DNA of 38,823 bases from Gammaproteobacteria bacterium (GCA_030595795.1 JAUVCH010000025.1:1-38823), one strand, 5' to 3'; positions 15,625 to 23,260 are shown, counted from the first letter of the stretch. The notes: generated by a model not told the origin, from the sequence alone. Numbers and translations: made by a program.

Positions 15625-17400
15625 ATGCAATTAATATCTCTACTGCTGGTTTTATTCTTTACTCTATTATCAAGTCAGCAAGTAGCAGCCCAATCGCCAG
15701 ACAAAGATAATTCCTGGTGGTGGCAGGATAGCTGGTGGGATAACGGGCAAATCGACGTGCCCGAAAACTATCCGGTAGACACTATCGAAACCAGCTATAT
15801 GAGCGGCGAGGTAGAAGTACCCACGCTGATAATGAGACCGGCCGATGACAGGAAGTACCCCGCAGTATTATTCGTACACGGTCGCCGTGGCCTGGATGAC
15901 CTGGTTCAACGTCATGCGCGTCGCCTGGCAGCGCGTGGTTTCGTCGTACTGGCACCGAATATCTATGAGGCTCACTTCCTCGGCACCCATCCTATTGAAC
16001 ATGATTATGCGCTTGAGAAGGATGTCGATGCAGCAGTAGATGTATTACTCGCACGCGACGACATTAGTAGCGACAAGGCCTGCCTTTATTCGCATACACG
16101 CGGCGGCTATTACAGCTTAAAAGTTGCAACAACCTTCAAGCGACAGGAGAAGGAAATCGCCTGTTATGTCTCTTATTACCCGCATCTTCAGGATCCGAAT
16201 GCACCCGAACCACAGCAGGTCTATGGCTATGCCCGCGAAATCGATGAACTAAAACTCCCGATGCTGGTATTTATCGGTGACGAAGAGCAGTATCAACGCC
16301 GACGCGTGATCGAGACCAGTATCAAGGTCATGCAGGACAAAGGACGGGATGCTCGTTTGATCATTTATCCAGGCGTGGGTCGCGGCTTTGATTTCCGCCC
16401 CGAAAACGTACGTAGCTTTGCTGACGATCTGGCATCCAAAGATGCGATACAACGAGCCGCTAAATTCATGCGTGGAAAGCTGTCAGGGTCAACGTTAACA
16501 GGTGAAGCACTTTATAACAGTGATAAAGCCCCGCAGTCAGCACTCTATGATTTGCCACGGGAAGTGATTCCCGGTGTCTGGTCGGCCATCGGTGCTACCG
16601 CTCCGCGTACCTATGCGAACTCTGGTCATAACAATAACCTGTCATTTGTTATTACCGATGCAGGCGTGTTGGTCGTCAATGCTGGTGACAATTATTTATT
16701 GGCAAAAGCCCTGCACGAAGAAATTAAAAAAATCACCGACCAGCCGGTCAAATACGTGGTGTTGGAAAATGGTCAGGGCCATGCCATGCTAGGGTCTAGC
16801 TACTGGCAGGATCAGGGTGTGCCGGTCATCGCGCATATCGACGCCAAAGAGGAAATCGAAGAACAGTCTTTCGCTCTGCTCGAAGTAATGCAAGCCAGAG
16901 CCAAAGAAAAGTCGGAAGGTACACGTATCGTGTTGCCAGATGAAACCTTCGAAGAGAAGAAAGTGATACAGCTAGGCAAAGAGCGGATCGAATTACTCAA
17001 CCTGGGCCCGGCGCATAGTCCGGGAGATATCATGGTCTGGCTGCCCGAAAGAAAACTGGTGATATCGGGCGATATGGCTTTCCATCAACGCATGCTGCCT
17101 TTATTCGAACACACCGACTCAAAAGCCTGGATCGAAACCTGGGATAAGTTCGAAGCCCTGGGTGCCGAAGTGGTAATCCCTGGGCATGGAGGGCCTACCG
17201 ACATGGCAACTGTCACAAAATACACCCGCGACTATCTGGTCTATCTACGCACCAAAATCGGCGAAGTCATCGATAATGGCGGTTCGCTACAGGAAGCCTA
17301 CGAGGTTGATCAGTCGCCCTACCTGCATTTGCCCACTGCCGAGTTTCTTGCTAAGCGTAATGCCGGGCAGGTTTTTCAGATGATGGAGTTTGAGTTTTAG
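15625..17400 (+). CDS. Secreted fusion of dienelactone-hydrolase-like and metallo-beta-lactamase-like domains, both sites degenerate
   Basis: The 591-residue protein has a signal peptide (MQLISLLLVLFFTLLSSQQV, cut near VAA|QSP) and then a Trp-rich stretch (WWWQDSWW, residues 31-38). Residues about 60-285 form an alpha/beta-hydrolase of dienelactone-hydrolase type. There the nucleophile elbow GxC/SxGG reads SHTRGG (Thr158), and the usual GxGHGF histidine reads GVGRGFDF (Arg253); an Asp remains in FIGDE. Residues about 310-555 form a metallo-beta-lactamase fold. Its HxHxDH motif is replaced by NGQGHA (382-387), while His464 (GPAHSPGD), Asp483 (SGDMAF) and His521 (IPGHGG) are kept. Start is the ATG at 15625 with AGAGG upstream. 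An active enzyme of either class seems unlikely; a binding or pseudo-enzyme role in the periplasm is possible. Confidence 0.85.
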   Translation: MQLISLLLVLFFTLLSSQQVAAQSPDKDNSWWWQDSWWDNGQIDVPENYPVDTIETSYMSGEVEVPTLIMRPADDRKYPAVLFVHGRRGLDDLVQRHARRLAARGFVVLAPNIYEAHFLGTHPIEHDYALEKDVDAAVDVLLARDDISSDKACLYSHTRGGYYSLKVATTFKRQEKEIACYVSYYPHLQDPNAPEPQQVYGYAREIDELKLPMLVFIGDEEQYQRRRVIETSIKVMQDKGRDARLIIYPGVGRGFDFRPENVRSFADDLASKDAIQRAAKFMRGKLSGSTLTGEALYNSDKAPQSALYDLPREVIPGVWSAIGATAPRTYANSGHNNNLSFVITDAGVLVVNAGDNYLLAKALHEEIKKITDQPVKYVVLENGQGHAMLGSSYWQDQGVPVIAHIDAKEEIEEQSFALLEVMQARAKEKSEGTRIVLPDETFEEKKVIQLGKERIELLNLGPAHSPGDIMVWLPERKLVISGDMAFHQRMLPLFEHTDSKAWIETWDKFEALGAEVVIPGHGGPTDMATVTKYTRDYLVYLRTKIGEVIDNGGSLQEAYEVDQSPYLHLPTAEFLAKRNAGQVFQMMEFEF

Positions 17401-17680
17401 CTAATATGGATGAGTTTGGATGAAATTTTGTCGGTTCGGATTGAAACTCTTAATTGTTCTGACAGTGGGTAATGGCTTGGGGTACTGTTATGGGTGGGTT
17501 TGGTGCCGATTGCGGGCATTTGGAGTTTGGAACTATTTGTTGGTAAACGGGCAACTGCGGCCATTGGTGACATAGCCTTAACAGACTGATATATACTGGT
17601 TGTCATGGAGGTAGGTAGTTTCTTCCTATCTTGTTCAAGAGAGAAACAGACTAGTTAACTGTTATAGTACAAAATAAATA
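17401..17680. other. 280-bp spacer, no gene seen
   Basis: This stretch is G/T-rich on the plus strand and contains the near-repeat ATGGATGAGTTTGGATGA just after the stop of the two-domain gene. No convincing promoter, hairpin or conserved reading frame was found. It marks the start of an A/T-richer block carrying orphan genes and mobile DNA. Confidence 0.5.
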
Positions 17681-17941
17681 ATGATCAATGTCAAATCGAA
17701 CCCCTTAGAATGGTCATCACTAATGTACGAACTTGAAGATGCCAAAGAGCATCTCGAAAGCCTAATTACTGAAATGAATAAGAAAGGTTCTATAGACGAA
17801 GTTGAATATAAAATCCAAATTGGTCATGTATTCGCGCACCTAAATCGTGGTTGGAATTCTAGGGGCAAAATTGGCGAATATGACGAAAAAGAACGGGAAC
17901 AATTCAGTTCGTTTCCAAGAGACTTAGAGCCATGTGGTTAA
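17681..17941 (+). CDS. Small uncharacterised protein, 86 residues
   Basis: I do not recognise this protein. It is charged and probably helical, with a heptad-like stretch LMYELEDAKEHLESLITEMN that could form a coiled coil and a C-terminal half ending in FPRDLEPCG. It has no signal peptide or membrane segment. The ATG at 17681 is the first in frame, and a second ATG lies at 17723. Only 6 nt separate it from the lipoprotein gene, so the two are probably translated from one transcript. Support is the length, orderly amino-acid composition and tight coupling. Confidence 0.5.
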   Translation: MINVKSNPLEWSSLMYELEDAKEHLESLITEMNKKGSIDEVEYKIQIGHVFAHLNRGWNSRGKIGEYDEKEREQFSSFPRDLEPCG

Positions 17942-17947
17942 GGAACC

Positions 17948-18700
17948 GTGAATAACAGATTTGGACTTTTAGCATTTGTTGCAATCCTGGCCACAGCCTG
18001 TGCTCCCTCCGATCACCAATTATCCATCAAGCCACAAAAAGATAATCTGCCACTAGTTATCGTGCAAGCTGGTGGTAGATCATTCAATGTCCCTGTAGTA
18101 AATGGATTCCATGATTTGAAAAGCGTCTCCTCGAAAATGTTCGACCAGCTTGAACGAGAAGTGCTGGAGTCCCATAGAGTGCTGGTCTTGTTAGTCGATA
18201 ACAATGATAGAACTCGAGCTATGGGCGGAGAGGATTTGGAACTGGAATCATCAATTAGCCTCAGTGTACAAAGGAAGTTCGAGTATTCGATAATTTATGA
18301 AGATAAGTTTGAAATATTACGTCGCGTCATTAAGGAAAAATTTGAATCACTGCCATCCGAAATTTTAGAAGTGACAGAGAAAGGTTTAGAAGAAGGAACG
18401 AAGATTGTCGAAGAAGAAATGGGCCTGGTAGTACAAGCTGAAGTGACTGGGCCACCGGTTTCTCTTGGAATATTCTTGGATTCAAAAGACTCGGTAGGGG
18501 GGATCTATAAGATAAATATGAGCTTTGAATTCCCAGATACCAGTATCGAAGTCTCCGAAATAACTGCAAAGTCGATAGTACGCGTTAATAATCGAATTTT
18601 GGATATAAACGTTTCCAGTACTTATGAAAACGACGAAACCATTGAATGGTGCAAACGGGTATCCCGAGAATGGATTAACGCTATTCTCGCCGCTAACTAG
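17948..18700 (+). CDS. Uncharacterised lipoprotein
   Basis: The 250-residue product begins MNNRFGLLAFVAILATACAP. This is a lipoprotein signal with lipobox LATAC, so it would be lipidated at Cys18 and anchored in a membrane facing the periplasm. The rest is soluble, mixed alpha/beta and acidic, with long helical stretches (EILRRVIKEKFESLPSEILE). No family was recognised. The start is GTG with AAGGA just upstream. The gene ends about 50 nt before the REP/insertion-sequence junction at 18745-18753. Confidence 0.65.
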   Translation: MNNRFGLLAFVAILATACAPSDHQLSIKPQKDNLPLVIVQAGGRSFNVPVVNGFHDLKSVSSKMFDQLEREVLESHRVLVLLVDNNDRTRAMGGEDLELESSISLSVQRKFEYSIIYEDKFEILRRVIKEKFESLPSEILEVTEKGLEEGTKIVEEEMGLVVQAEVTGPPVSLGIFLDSKDSVGGIYKINMSFEFPDTSIEVSEITAKSIVRVNNRILDINVSSTYENDETIEWCKRVSREWINAILAAN

Positions 18701-18761
18701 GAGTGGTCTAGTTGGAATCAGTAAGCGAAAAAAACGATCTAGCTCGGTAGGGTGATGAGAT

Positions 18762-18839
18762 GGTCTCCTCCCTATCTATTTCGGCATCGCAATGTGCCAT
18801 GATGGACAAGCCATCAACAGAGAAGACAAAGAGGAGACC
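18762..18839 (+). promoter_or_regulatory. Transposase leader able to hide its ribosome-binding site
   Basis: GGTCTCCTC in the left inverted repeat (18762-18770) is the perfect complement of GAGGAGACC (18831-18839), which contains the Shine-Dalgarno of the transposase gene. An mRNA entering from outside the element could form this 9-bp stem and block translation, a protection against read-through known for other insertion sequences. Confidence 0.5.
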
Positions 18840-18842
18840 GAC

Positions 18843-19856
18843 ATGAACGATACAACCATTGGGCTAGATATAGCAAAAAATATTTTTCACCTTGTCGAGT
18901 TAAATGCCAGGGGGAAATTACAGCGTAAGAAAATACTGCGCCGAGCTGCGTTATTGCCTTATTTTGTTCAATTACCCACAAGCCAAATCGCGCTTGAAGC
19001 CTGTTCCAGCAGTCACTATTGGGCGCGTGAGTTGCAGGCACTCGGGCACGCAGTGATCCTGTTGCCACCGCAGCATGTAAAAGCCTATTTACGTGGACAA
19101 AAGAATGACTACAACGATGCCGCAGCCATAGCCGAAGCAGCGCATCATGGTGCGATACGTGGTGTCCCAATCAAAAGCATTGAACAACAGGAAGAACAGC
19201 TGGTACATCGGATACGCGCGCGACTGGTTCGCGACCGTACCGCATTGGCCAATCAATTACGGGGGATGTTGTGCGAACACGGCATTGTCGTCGCACAGGG
19301 GATTGGCCATATTCGCCGAGCCATTTCCATTCAAATCAGTAACGATACGTTAAGCGTCCTGTTTCGAGAGTTACTCCAGCGTCAATACGATCGACTGTGT
19401 GGATTGGATGAAGAAATTGCTCACTATGATCAACAACTGAAACAGCTCAGTAGCCAGGTTATTCAGAAACGTTTACAACAACTGCCTGGTTTTGGCCCCA
19501 TTGTCAGCAGTGCTTTTAGTTGCTGGTTGGGTGACGGTCAGCAATTCAAGCGAGGTCGGGACGCGGCAGCGGCGCTGGGCGTGGTTCCGCGCCAGCACAG
19601 TAGCGGTGGTAAACCGATGCTACTGGGCATCACTAAACGCGGTGATACTTATGTTCGATCCTTGCTCATACACGGAGCCCGTTCAGTGGTTCGTTGTGCC
19701 GACAAAAAAGACGACCGGCTTAGTCTTTGGATACAATCGGTCAAAGCTCGACGTGGCACGAACAAAGCGGCGGTTGCACTGGCCAATAAACTCGCGCGTA
19801 TTGCCTGGGCAATGGTGGTCAATAACAGAGATTACCAGCCTAACATGGCGTATTAA
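18843..19856 (+). CDS. IS110-family transposase, IS1111 subgroup
   Basis: This 337-residue DEDD recombinase has an N-terminal RuvC-like domain: GLDIAKNIFH (Asp9), IALEACSSSHYW (Glu52) and KNDYNDAAAIAEAA (Asp89, Asp92). The C-terminal Tnp20 domain shows LPGFGPIVSS and HSSGGKPMLLGITKRGDTYV with the conserved serine region. The reading frame appears intact. The ATG at 18843 has AGAGGAGA upstream; an earlier in-frame ATG at 18792 would add 17 untypical residues and is rejected. The enzyme should excise and insert the element as a circle guided by a bridge RNA. Confidence 0.93.
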   Translation: MNDTTIGLDIAKNIFHLVELNARGKLQRKKILRRAALLPYFVQLPTSQIALEACSSSHYWARELQALGHAVILLPPQHVKAYLRGQKNDYNDAAAIAEAAHHGAIRGVPIKSIEQQEEQLVHRIRARLVRDRTALANQLRGMLCEHGIVVAQGIGHIRRAISIQISNDTLSVLFRELLQRQYDRLCGLDEEIAHYDQQLKQLSSQVIQKRLQQLPGFGPIVSSAFSCWLGDGQQFKRGRDAAAALGVVPRQHSSGGKPMLLGITKRGDTYVRSLLIHGARSVVRCADKKDDRLSLWIQSVKARRGTNKAAVALANKLARIAWAMVVNNRDYQPNMAY

Positions 19857-20102
19857 TAGGCAGACTAGACGAGGAAAATAAATATCCTACCAACGATTGC
19901 TAAGATACAGTGAATGATGAAAAACGAGTCAACTCGGCGGCGTGAAAACCTGGCTAACGCATGGGGCATAAACCCCGGTAGGGCGATGAGGACACACCGT
20001 GCGACTACATCATCGAGGCCAGCGCAAAAAAATGCGCACCAACAGGCCGGATATACGGTAGCTAACTTGTTCCTTTCTTTAAATCACTTTGTCTTGCAAA
20101 CG
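19857..20102 (+). ncRNA. Candidate bridge RNA region at the right end of the insertion sequence
   Basis: This noncoding stretch between the transposase stop and the right inverted repeat contains CGGTAGGGCG (19976-19985), identical to the reconstructed REP target across the insertion point. About 16 nt earlier lies CTAACGC (19954-19960), which can pair with the right half of the target (GTATTAG, one mismatch and one G-T pair). The two are separated by a GGGG/CCCC hairpin (19963-19976). This is the pattern expected of a target-binding loop with left and right guides. Ends, fold and transcription are inferred. Confidence 0.55.
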
Positions 20103-20118
20103 GGGAGGAGACCATATA

Positions 20119-20143
20119 CGTATTAGCGCAGCGTAATACGCCG
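20119..20143 (-). repeat. REP palindrome interrupted by the insertion sequence
   Basis: The sequence from CGTATTAG to AATACGCCG is the right part of a REP hairpin; its left nucleotides (CGGTAGGG) lie at 18745-18752 on the other side of the insertion sequence. It is a mirror-orientated relative of the REP at 20373-20398, and the two flank the broken REP-associated transposase. Confidence 0.75.
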
Positions 20144-20149
20144 AATGTC

Positions 20150-20338
20150 TTAAAAACTTTCACCGACCTCAAGTTCAAGCGAATTGCCACCCCAGTTTTT
20201 CGGATATATCTGACTTTTAACCGCTTCGCGCAATAAATCGATTTGCTCAATGAGTAGCCGATTTTGATAGCGCTCAAGCAAGTTGACGGTGAAGAAATAA
20301 CATCCCCCTTTGACTCGGCTTCTAATGTGATTTGGCAT
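20150..20338 (-). pseudogene. REP-associated tyrosine transposase, truncated
   Basis: The 62 codons begin MPNHIRSRVKGGCYFFTVNL and continue LLIEQIDLLREAVK, the typical N-terminus of RAYT (TnpA-REP) proteins. After about codon 41 the match stops, and the frame ends before the catalytic HUH and tyrosine region, so most of the gene is missing. The ATG is at 20338. REP hairpins lie on both sides in inverted orientation, the normal setting for such genes. Confidence 0.75.
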
Positions 20339-20372
20339 GATTGATTCTTCCTTTAATCTTCGTTTTACATGC

Positions 20373-20398
20373 GGCGCATTACGCTGCACTAATGCGCC
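20373..20398 (+). repeat. Intact REP palindrome
   Basis: The stem GGCGCATTA/TAATGCGCC has an 8-nt centre and is followed by CTACGGCCC. It lies upstream of the truncated RAYT gene and is the inverted counterpart of the interrupted REP at 20119-20143. Confidence 0.8.
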
Positions 20399-20594
20399 CT
20401 ACGGCCCTCAGCGGTCAATTTCTACAGTGATGCAGGCAATCTAAGTTGCATCGAAGTTTCTTCCATTTATGAGTACCAATTATTTAATATTGTGCCCAAA
20501 AATTTAAAAGATACTTCAGTTTCTTCATTTATGCTGCAATACAAAGTTGACCAGTTATAATTCTGGCACCGCCTCCTAAAGAATCAAATAGTTA

Positions 20595-20963
20595 ATGGCT
20601 AAACTTATTTTTAAACTTAAATCGGTATCTTATAACGAAGCCGATGATATAAAAAATCTGCTAACCGAAAATAAAATGGGTTTTTACGAGTCACCTGCCG
20701 GCAACTGGGAGATATCCATGCATGCGCTATGGTTAAATGACGAAGCCCAATACACTCAGGCAAAACAACTAATAGATGAATACCAAGTTAAAAGAAGCCA
20801 GCGTATAAGGCTAGAAACACAGCAGAAAATCGATCAAGGAGAGTATGAAACATTTATTCAACGGCTTTTTAACAAGCCTATTCAGCTTTTTATTACTCTA
20901 GCTATAATTATTTTTATACTTTATTTTTCTATTATGCCTTTTCTTGTAATTGGACAAGGGTAA
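20595..20963 (+). CDS. DUF6164 family membrane protein
   Basis: The 122-residue protein has a soluble N-terminal domain (KLKSVSYNEADDIKNLLTEN, WEISMHALWLNDEAQYTQAK) followed by a charged helix. A single C-terminal membrane segment (LFITLAIIIFILYFSIMPFL) completes it. This layout matches the DUF6164 family, whose function is unknown. A TATAAT (20556-20561) lies 34 nt upstream, but no good -35 was seen. The gene lies between the REP/RAYT remnant and a solo insertion-sequence left end, so it is enclosed by mobile DNA. Confidence 0.7.
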   Translation: MAKLIFKLKSVSYNEADDIKNLLTENKMGFYESPAGNWEISMHALWLNDEAQYTQAKQLIDEYQVKRSQRIRLETQQKIDQGEYETFIQRLFNKPIQLFITLAIIIFILYFSIMPFLVIGQG

Positions 20964-20984
20964 GGAAACTATTTTCTCCTGGCC

Positions 20985-21029
20985 CGGTAGGGTGATGAGA
21001 TGGTCACCTCCCTATCTATATCGGCATCG
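20985..21029 (+). repeat. Second copy of the insertion-sequence left end plus REP edge
   Basis: These 45 nt match 18745-18789 at 43 positions. The differences are T/A at 18766/21006 and at 18780/21020. The copy includes the REP edge CGGTAGGG, the 7-nt tip TGATGAG and an inverted-repeat variant (ATGGTCACCTCCC), but no transposase or right end follows. It looks like the remnant of an older related element in another REP. Confidence 0.8.
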
Positions 21030-21104
21030 TGCATATTTTAACAACTGTATTTGTCGGATGTGTATCACGAGCTAAACAGCCAATACCCAGGATATTTAAG
21101 TCCA

Positions 21105-22172
21105 TCAACTACGCTCATCTAACCACTCACCAATTACCGGCGGAATAGTTTTCTGCGCTGAACCACTCACATAAATACCAATATGACCACCGGGAAAAGA
21201 TAGCTCGGTGTAATCTTTAGTGCCGACTACTTTTTCCAGCGCGCGCGATGCATCGGGTGGTACCAGATGATCCTGTTCGGCGAAAATATTCAACACCGGT
21301 ATCTTCAGATTAGCCAGGCTAACTTCCTGATCACCAATCATTAATCCACCTTCGATCAGCTTATTATCCTGATAAAAGTCCTTAATAAATTGTCGGAAGG
21401 CTTCACCAGCCTGATCGGGGCTGTCGAATATCCACTTTTCCATACGCATGAAGTTTTTGACATTCTTCTCGTCGCTGATGATATCGACCATGGAAACGTA
21501 TTTCTGGCCCATGAGCTGGAAGGGTTTCAGATTAAGAAAAGTCCAGTTGAGCATATCACCCGGCAGATTTCCCATGGTATCGACCAGCAAGTCTATATCC
21601 ATTTGCTGCACCCAGTGGCTGAGCATGTTGTCGGGCGTTTTGCAGTCCACCGGCGTCACCATGGTGATCAGGTTCTTCACCTTGTCCTGGTGCAAAGTGC
21701 TGTAACAAAGGCTAAACACACCACCCTGACAAATGCCGAGGATATTGATCTTGTCGATGCCGTGGCGCTCACAGATAGCATCGACACAGCGGTCGATATA
21801 GCCATTGATATAGTCATCGAGCGTGAGGAAACGATCAGCACGATCCGGGTAACCCCAGTCGATCAGGTAAACATCCTGGCCCGCATCGAGTAACCCTCTG
21901 ATGGTCGAGCGGTTTTCCTGGATGTCGGTCATGTAAGGACGATTCACCAGCGCATAAACAATCAGCGTCGGCGTCTTGTTCTGTACCACACCGGCCGAAC
22001 CCTGATAGCGATAAAGCTTGAGTTTGTCTTCGCTATAGACTTCTTCGCGCGGGGTGACGCCTTCAGAGATTTCTTCAGATTCGAGCAGGTTATGTACACC
22101 TTTGCTGAAGTTTTGATTAAATTTTACCAGTTCTTCAACCAGCTGATCAGGACGATATTCGAATGGGTTCAT
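21105..22172 (-). CDS. phaC: Class III polyhydroxyalkanoate synthase, catalytic subunit PhaC
   Basis: The enzyme polymerises (R)-3-hydroxyacyl-CoA at the granule surface. The 355-residue length is typical of class III PhaC (class I enzymes are about 590). The alpha/beta-hydrolase catalytic triad is visible: Cys148 in the lipase-like box GICQGG, Asp301 in EQDHLVPP, and His330 in PGGHIGIY. These match Cys149/Asp302/His331 of the Allochromatium enzyme. The ATG has a perfect AGGAG 7 nt upstream and lies 2 nt after the phaE stop, so the two subunits are translationally coupled. Confidence 0.97.
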   Translation of the reverse strand: MNPFEYRPDQLVEELVKFNQNFSKGVHNLLESEEISEGVTPREEVYSEDKLKLYRYQGSAGVVQNKTPTLIVYALVNRPYMTDIQENRSTIRGLLDAGQDVYLIDWGYPDRADRFLTLDDYINGYIDRCVDAICERHGIDKINILGICQGGVFSLCYSTLHQDKVKNLITMVTPVDCKTPDNMLSHWVQQMDIDLLVDTMGNLPGDMLNWTFLNLKPFQLMGQKYVSMVDIISDEKNVKNFMRMEKWIFDSPDQAGEAFRQFIKDFYQDNKLIEGGLMIGDQEVSLANLKIPVLNIFAEQDHLVPPDASRALEKVVGTKDYTELSFPGGHIGIYVSGSAQKTIPPVIGEWLDERS

Positions 22173-22174
22173 GG

Positions 22175-23260
22175 TTATGCTCCTGCCCTGGCTTTGCTCG
22201 CTGTCTTCTTCACGGCTGCTTTCTTGACAGTAGCTTTCTTAGTGACTGGCTTATCGACTGGCGCTTTGACAGATTTTTTGGCGGTTAACAACGCTCGTAT
22301 TTCTTTAAGCTCACGACGCAGCGCTTGATTGTCACGACGAGTCTCCTGCAATCGTTGTTGCACCGTATCCATTTCCTTGCGCGAAGGCAGATTTAATTTA
22401 TCCATAGTTTCATCGATCATTTCACTGAAATGCTTTTTCAGCTTCATCAATCGATTCACCATATCGCCATATAGCGACTGGTACTCTTCGCTCATGGCAA
22501 AGTCGGCGTAAGTGGCTTCACTAACATCAACCCAAAGATCATACAGGCCTCGCATTGAGGTAGGTGCCTCGCTAGCATCGTCAGCCTGAAATTCTCCGAG
22601 TTTTTGCTGGAGCAATTGCAGTGATTCGATAGAGACACGTAGCAGAGCCTGATTAAATTTGTCGTTGGCCTGTTGAAAATCCATCGCCAGTTTGATGCCT
22701 GCCTGTTGCTTCTCCTGGCTTTCGCGGAAATATCCGAGGCCGGGCATAGAAAGAGCTTTATTCAGTTCGTCGAATTCCGCTCCCAGACCATATCCGGCTG
22801 GGTTCGAGCCCGGCATCTGAAAAGGTAACATGCCCCCGGCCATTTGCTGCCAGCTAGTCGAAGGGTTCATCCATTGCGACATTAAATCGCCGGTAGCCTG
22901 ATGCTGCATCGGTGACCAGTGATCAGCTTGTTGTTGCAGAGTAGTCTTTAACTGCTCAAGCCACTGGTTAACCACCTGATCGGGGTTGCCACCCGAAGCA
23001 ATCTGTTTACCAATCTGCTCGGCCATCGTGAAATACCCCTTCCCAATATCCAGGCATTTATTAATTACCTGTTCGGATTCAGGCTGGATTTGGTAGGGGA
23101 AAGGATAAGTCTTGCGCCACATTTCCAGGCCGTTAGCCCACAAATCGGTTTGCGAATTCGACTCAGAATTGATCCAGTCTTTTGACATATCGCTCCAGCT
23201 TTCAACAAATTTCTGCTGGGCTTTAAGCCATTCATCCGTCCACTCTTTTTCATCAGACAT
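22175..23260 (-). CDS. phaE: Class III PHA synthase subunit PhaE, with basic C-terminal tail
   Basis: The 361-residue, mostly helical PhaE forms the active synthase with PhaC and shortens its lag phase. Family landmarks are WTDEWLKAQQKFVESWSDM near the start, MPGLGYFRESQEKQQ, and ADFAMSEEYQSLYGDMVNRL. A coiled-coil segment (about 290-327) is followed by a Lys/Ala/Val-rich tail (about 328-361, KKATVKKAAVKKTASKARAG) resembling histone-H1-like and PhaM-type DNA-binding tails. The ATG has AAAGGG upstream. A promoter whose -35 overlaps a PhaR-type box lies at 23293-23321. Confidence 0.93.
   Translation of the reverse strand: MSDEKEWTDEWLKAQQKFVESWSDMSKDWINSESNSQTDLWANGLEMWRKTYPFPYQIQPESEQVINKCLDIGKGYFTMAEQIGKQIASGGNPDQVVNQWLEQLKTTLQQQADHWSPMQHQATGDLMSQWMNPSTSWQQMAGGMLPFQMPGSNPAGYGLGAEFDELNKALSMPGLGYFRESQEKQQAGIKLAMDFQQANDKFNQALLRVSIESLQLLQQKLGEFQADDASEAPTSMRGLYDLWVDVSEATYADFAMSEEYQSLYGDMVNRLMKLKKHFSEMIDETMDKLNLPSRKEMDTVQQRLQETRRDNQALRRELKEIRALLTAKKSVKAPVDKPVTKKATVKKAAVKKTASKARAGA

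Larger units (their letters stand above)
18753..20118 (+). mobile_element. IS110-family (IS1111-type) insertion sequence inserted in a REP palindrome
   Basis: The element carries a DEDD transposase and subterminal inverted repeats, ATGGTCTCCTCCC (18760-18772) and GGGAGGAGACCAT (20103-20115). Placing the ends 7 nt outside the left repeat and 3 nt outside the right repeat, as described for IS1111-group elements, joins TAGGG (ending 18752) to CGTATTAG (from 20119). That join restores a perfect REP stem GGCGTATTA/TAATACGCC. No target duplication is seen, as expected for IS110. The noncoding right end (about 260 nt) is longer than the left (about 90 nt), as in IS1111 elements that carry their bridge RNA 3' of the transposase gene. 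Confidence 0.85.

Noticed and set aside
17397..17606. 69-codon minus-strand frame in the spacer after the two-domain gene
   Set aside because: No ribosome-binding site, no recognisable composition or family; probably chance.
18792..18842. Longer transposase start
   Set aside because: The 17 extra residues overlap the leader and are absent from the family; the ATG at 18843 has a strong Shine-Dalgarno.
18745..21029. CRISPR or integron-like array based on the repeated 45-nt sequence
   Set aside because: Only two copies, 2.2 kb apart, with genes between; they match an insertion-sequence left end next to a REP edge.
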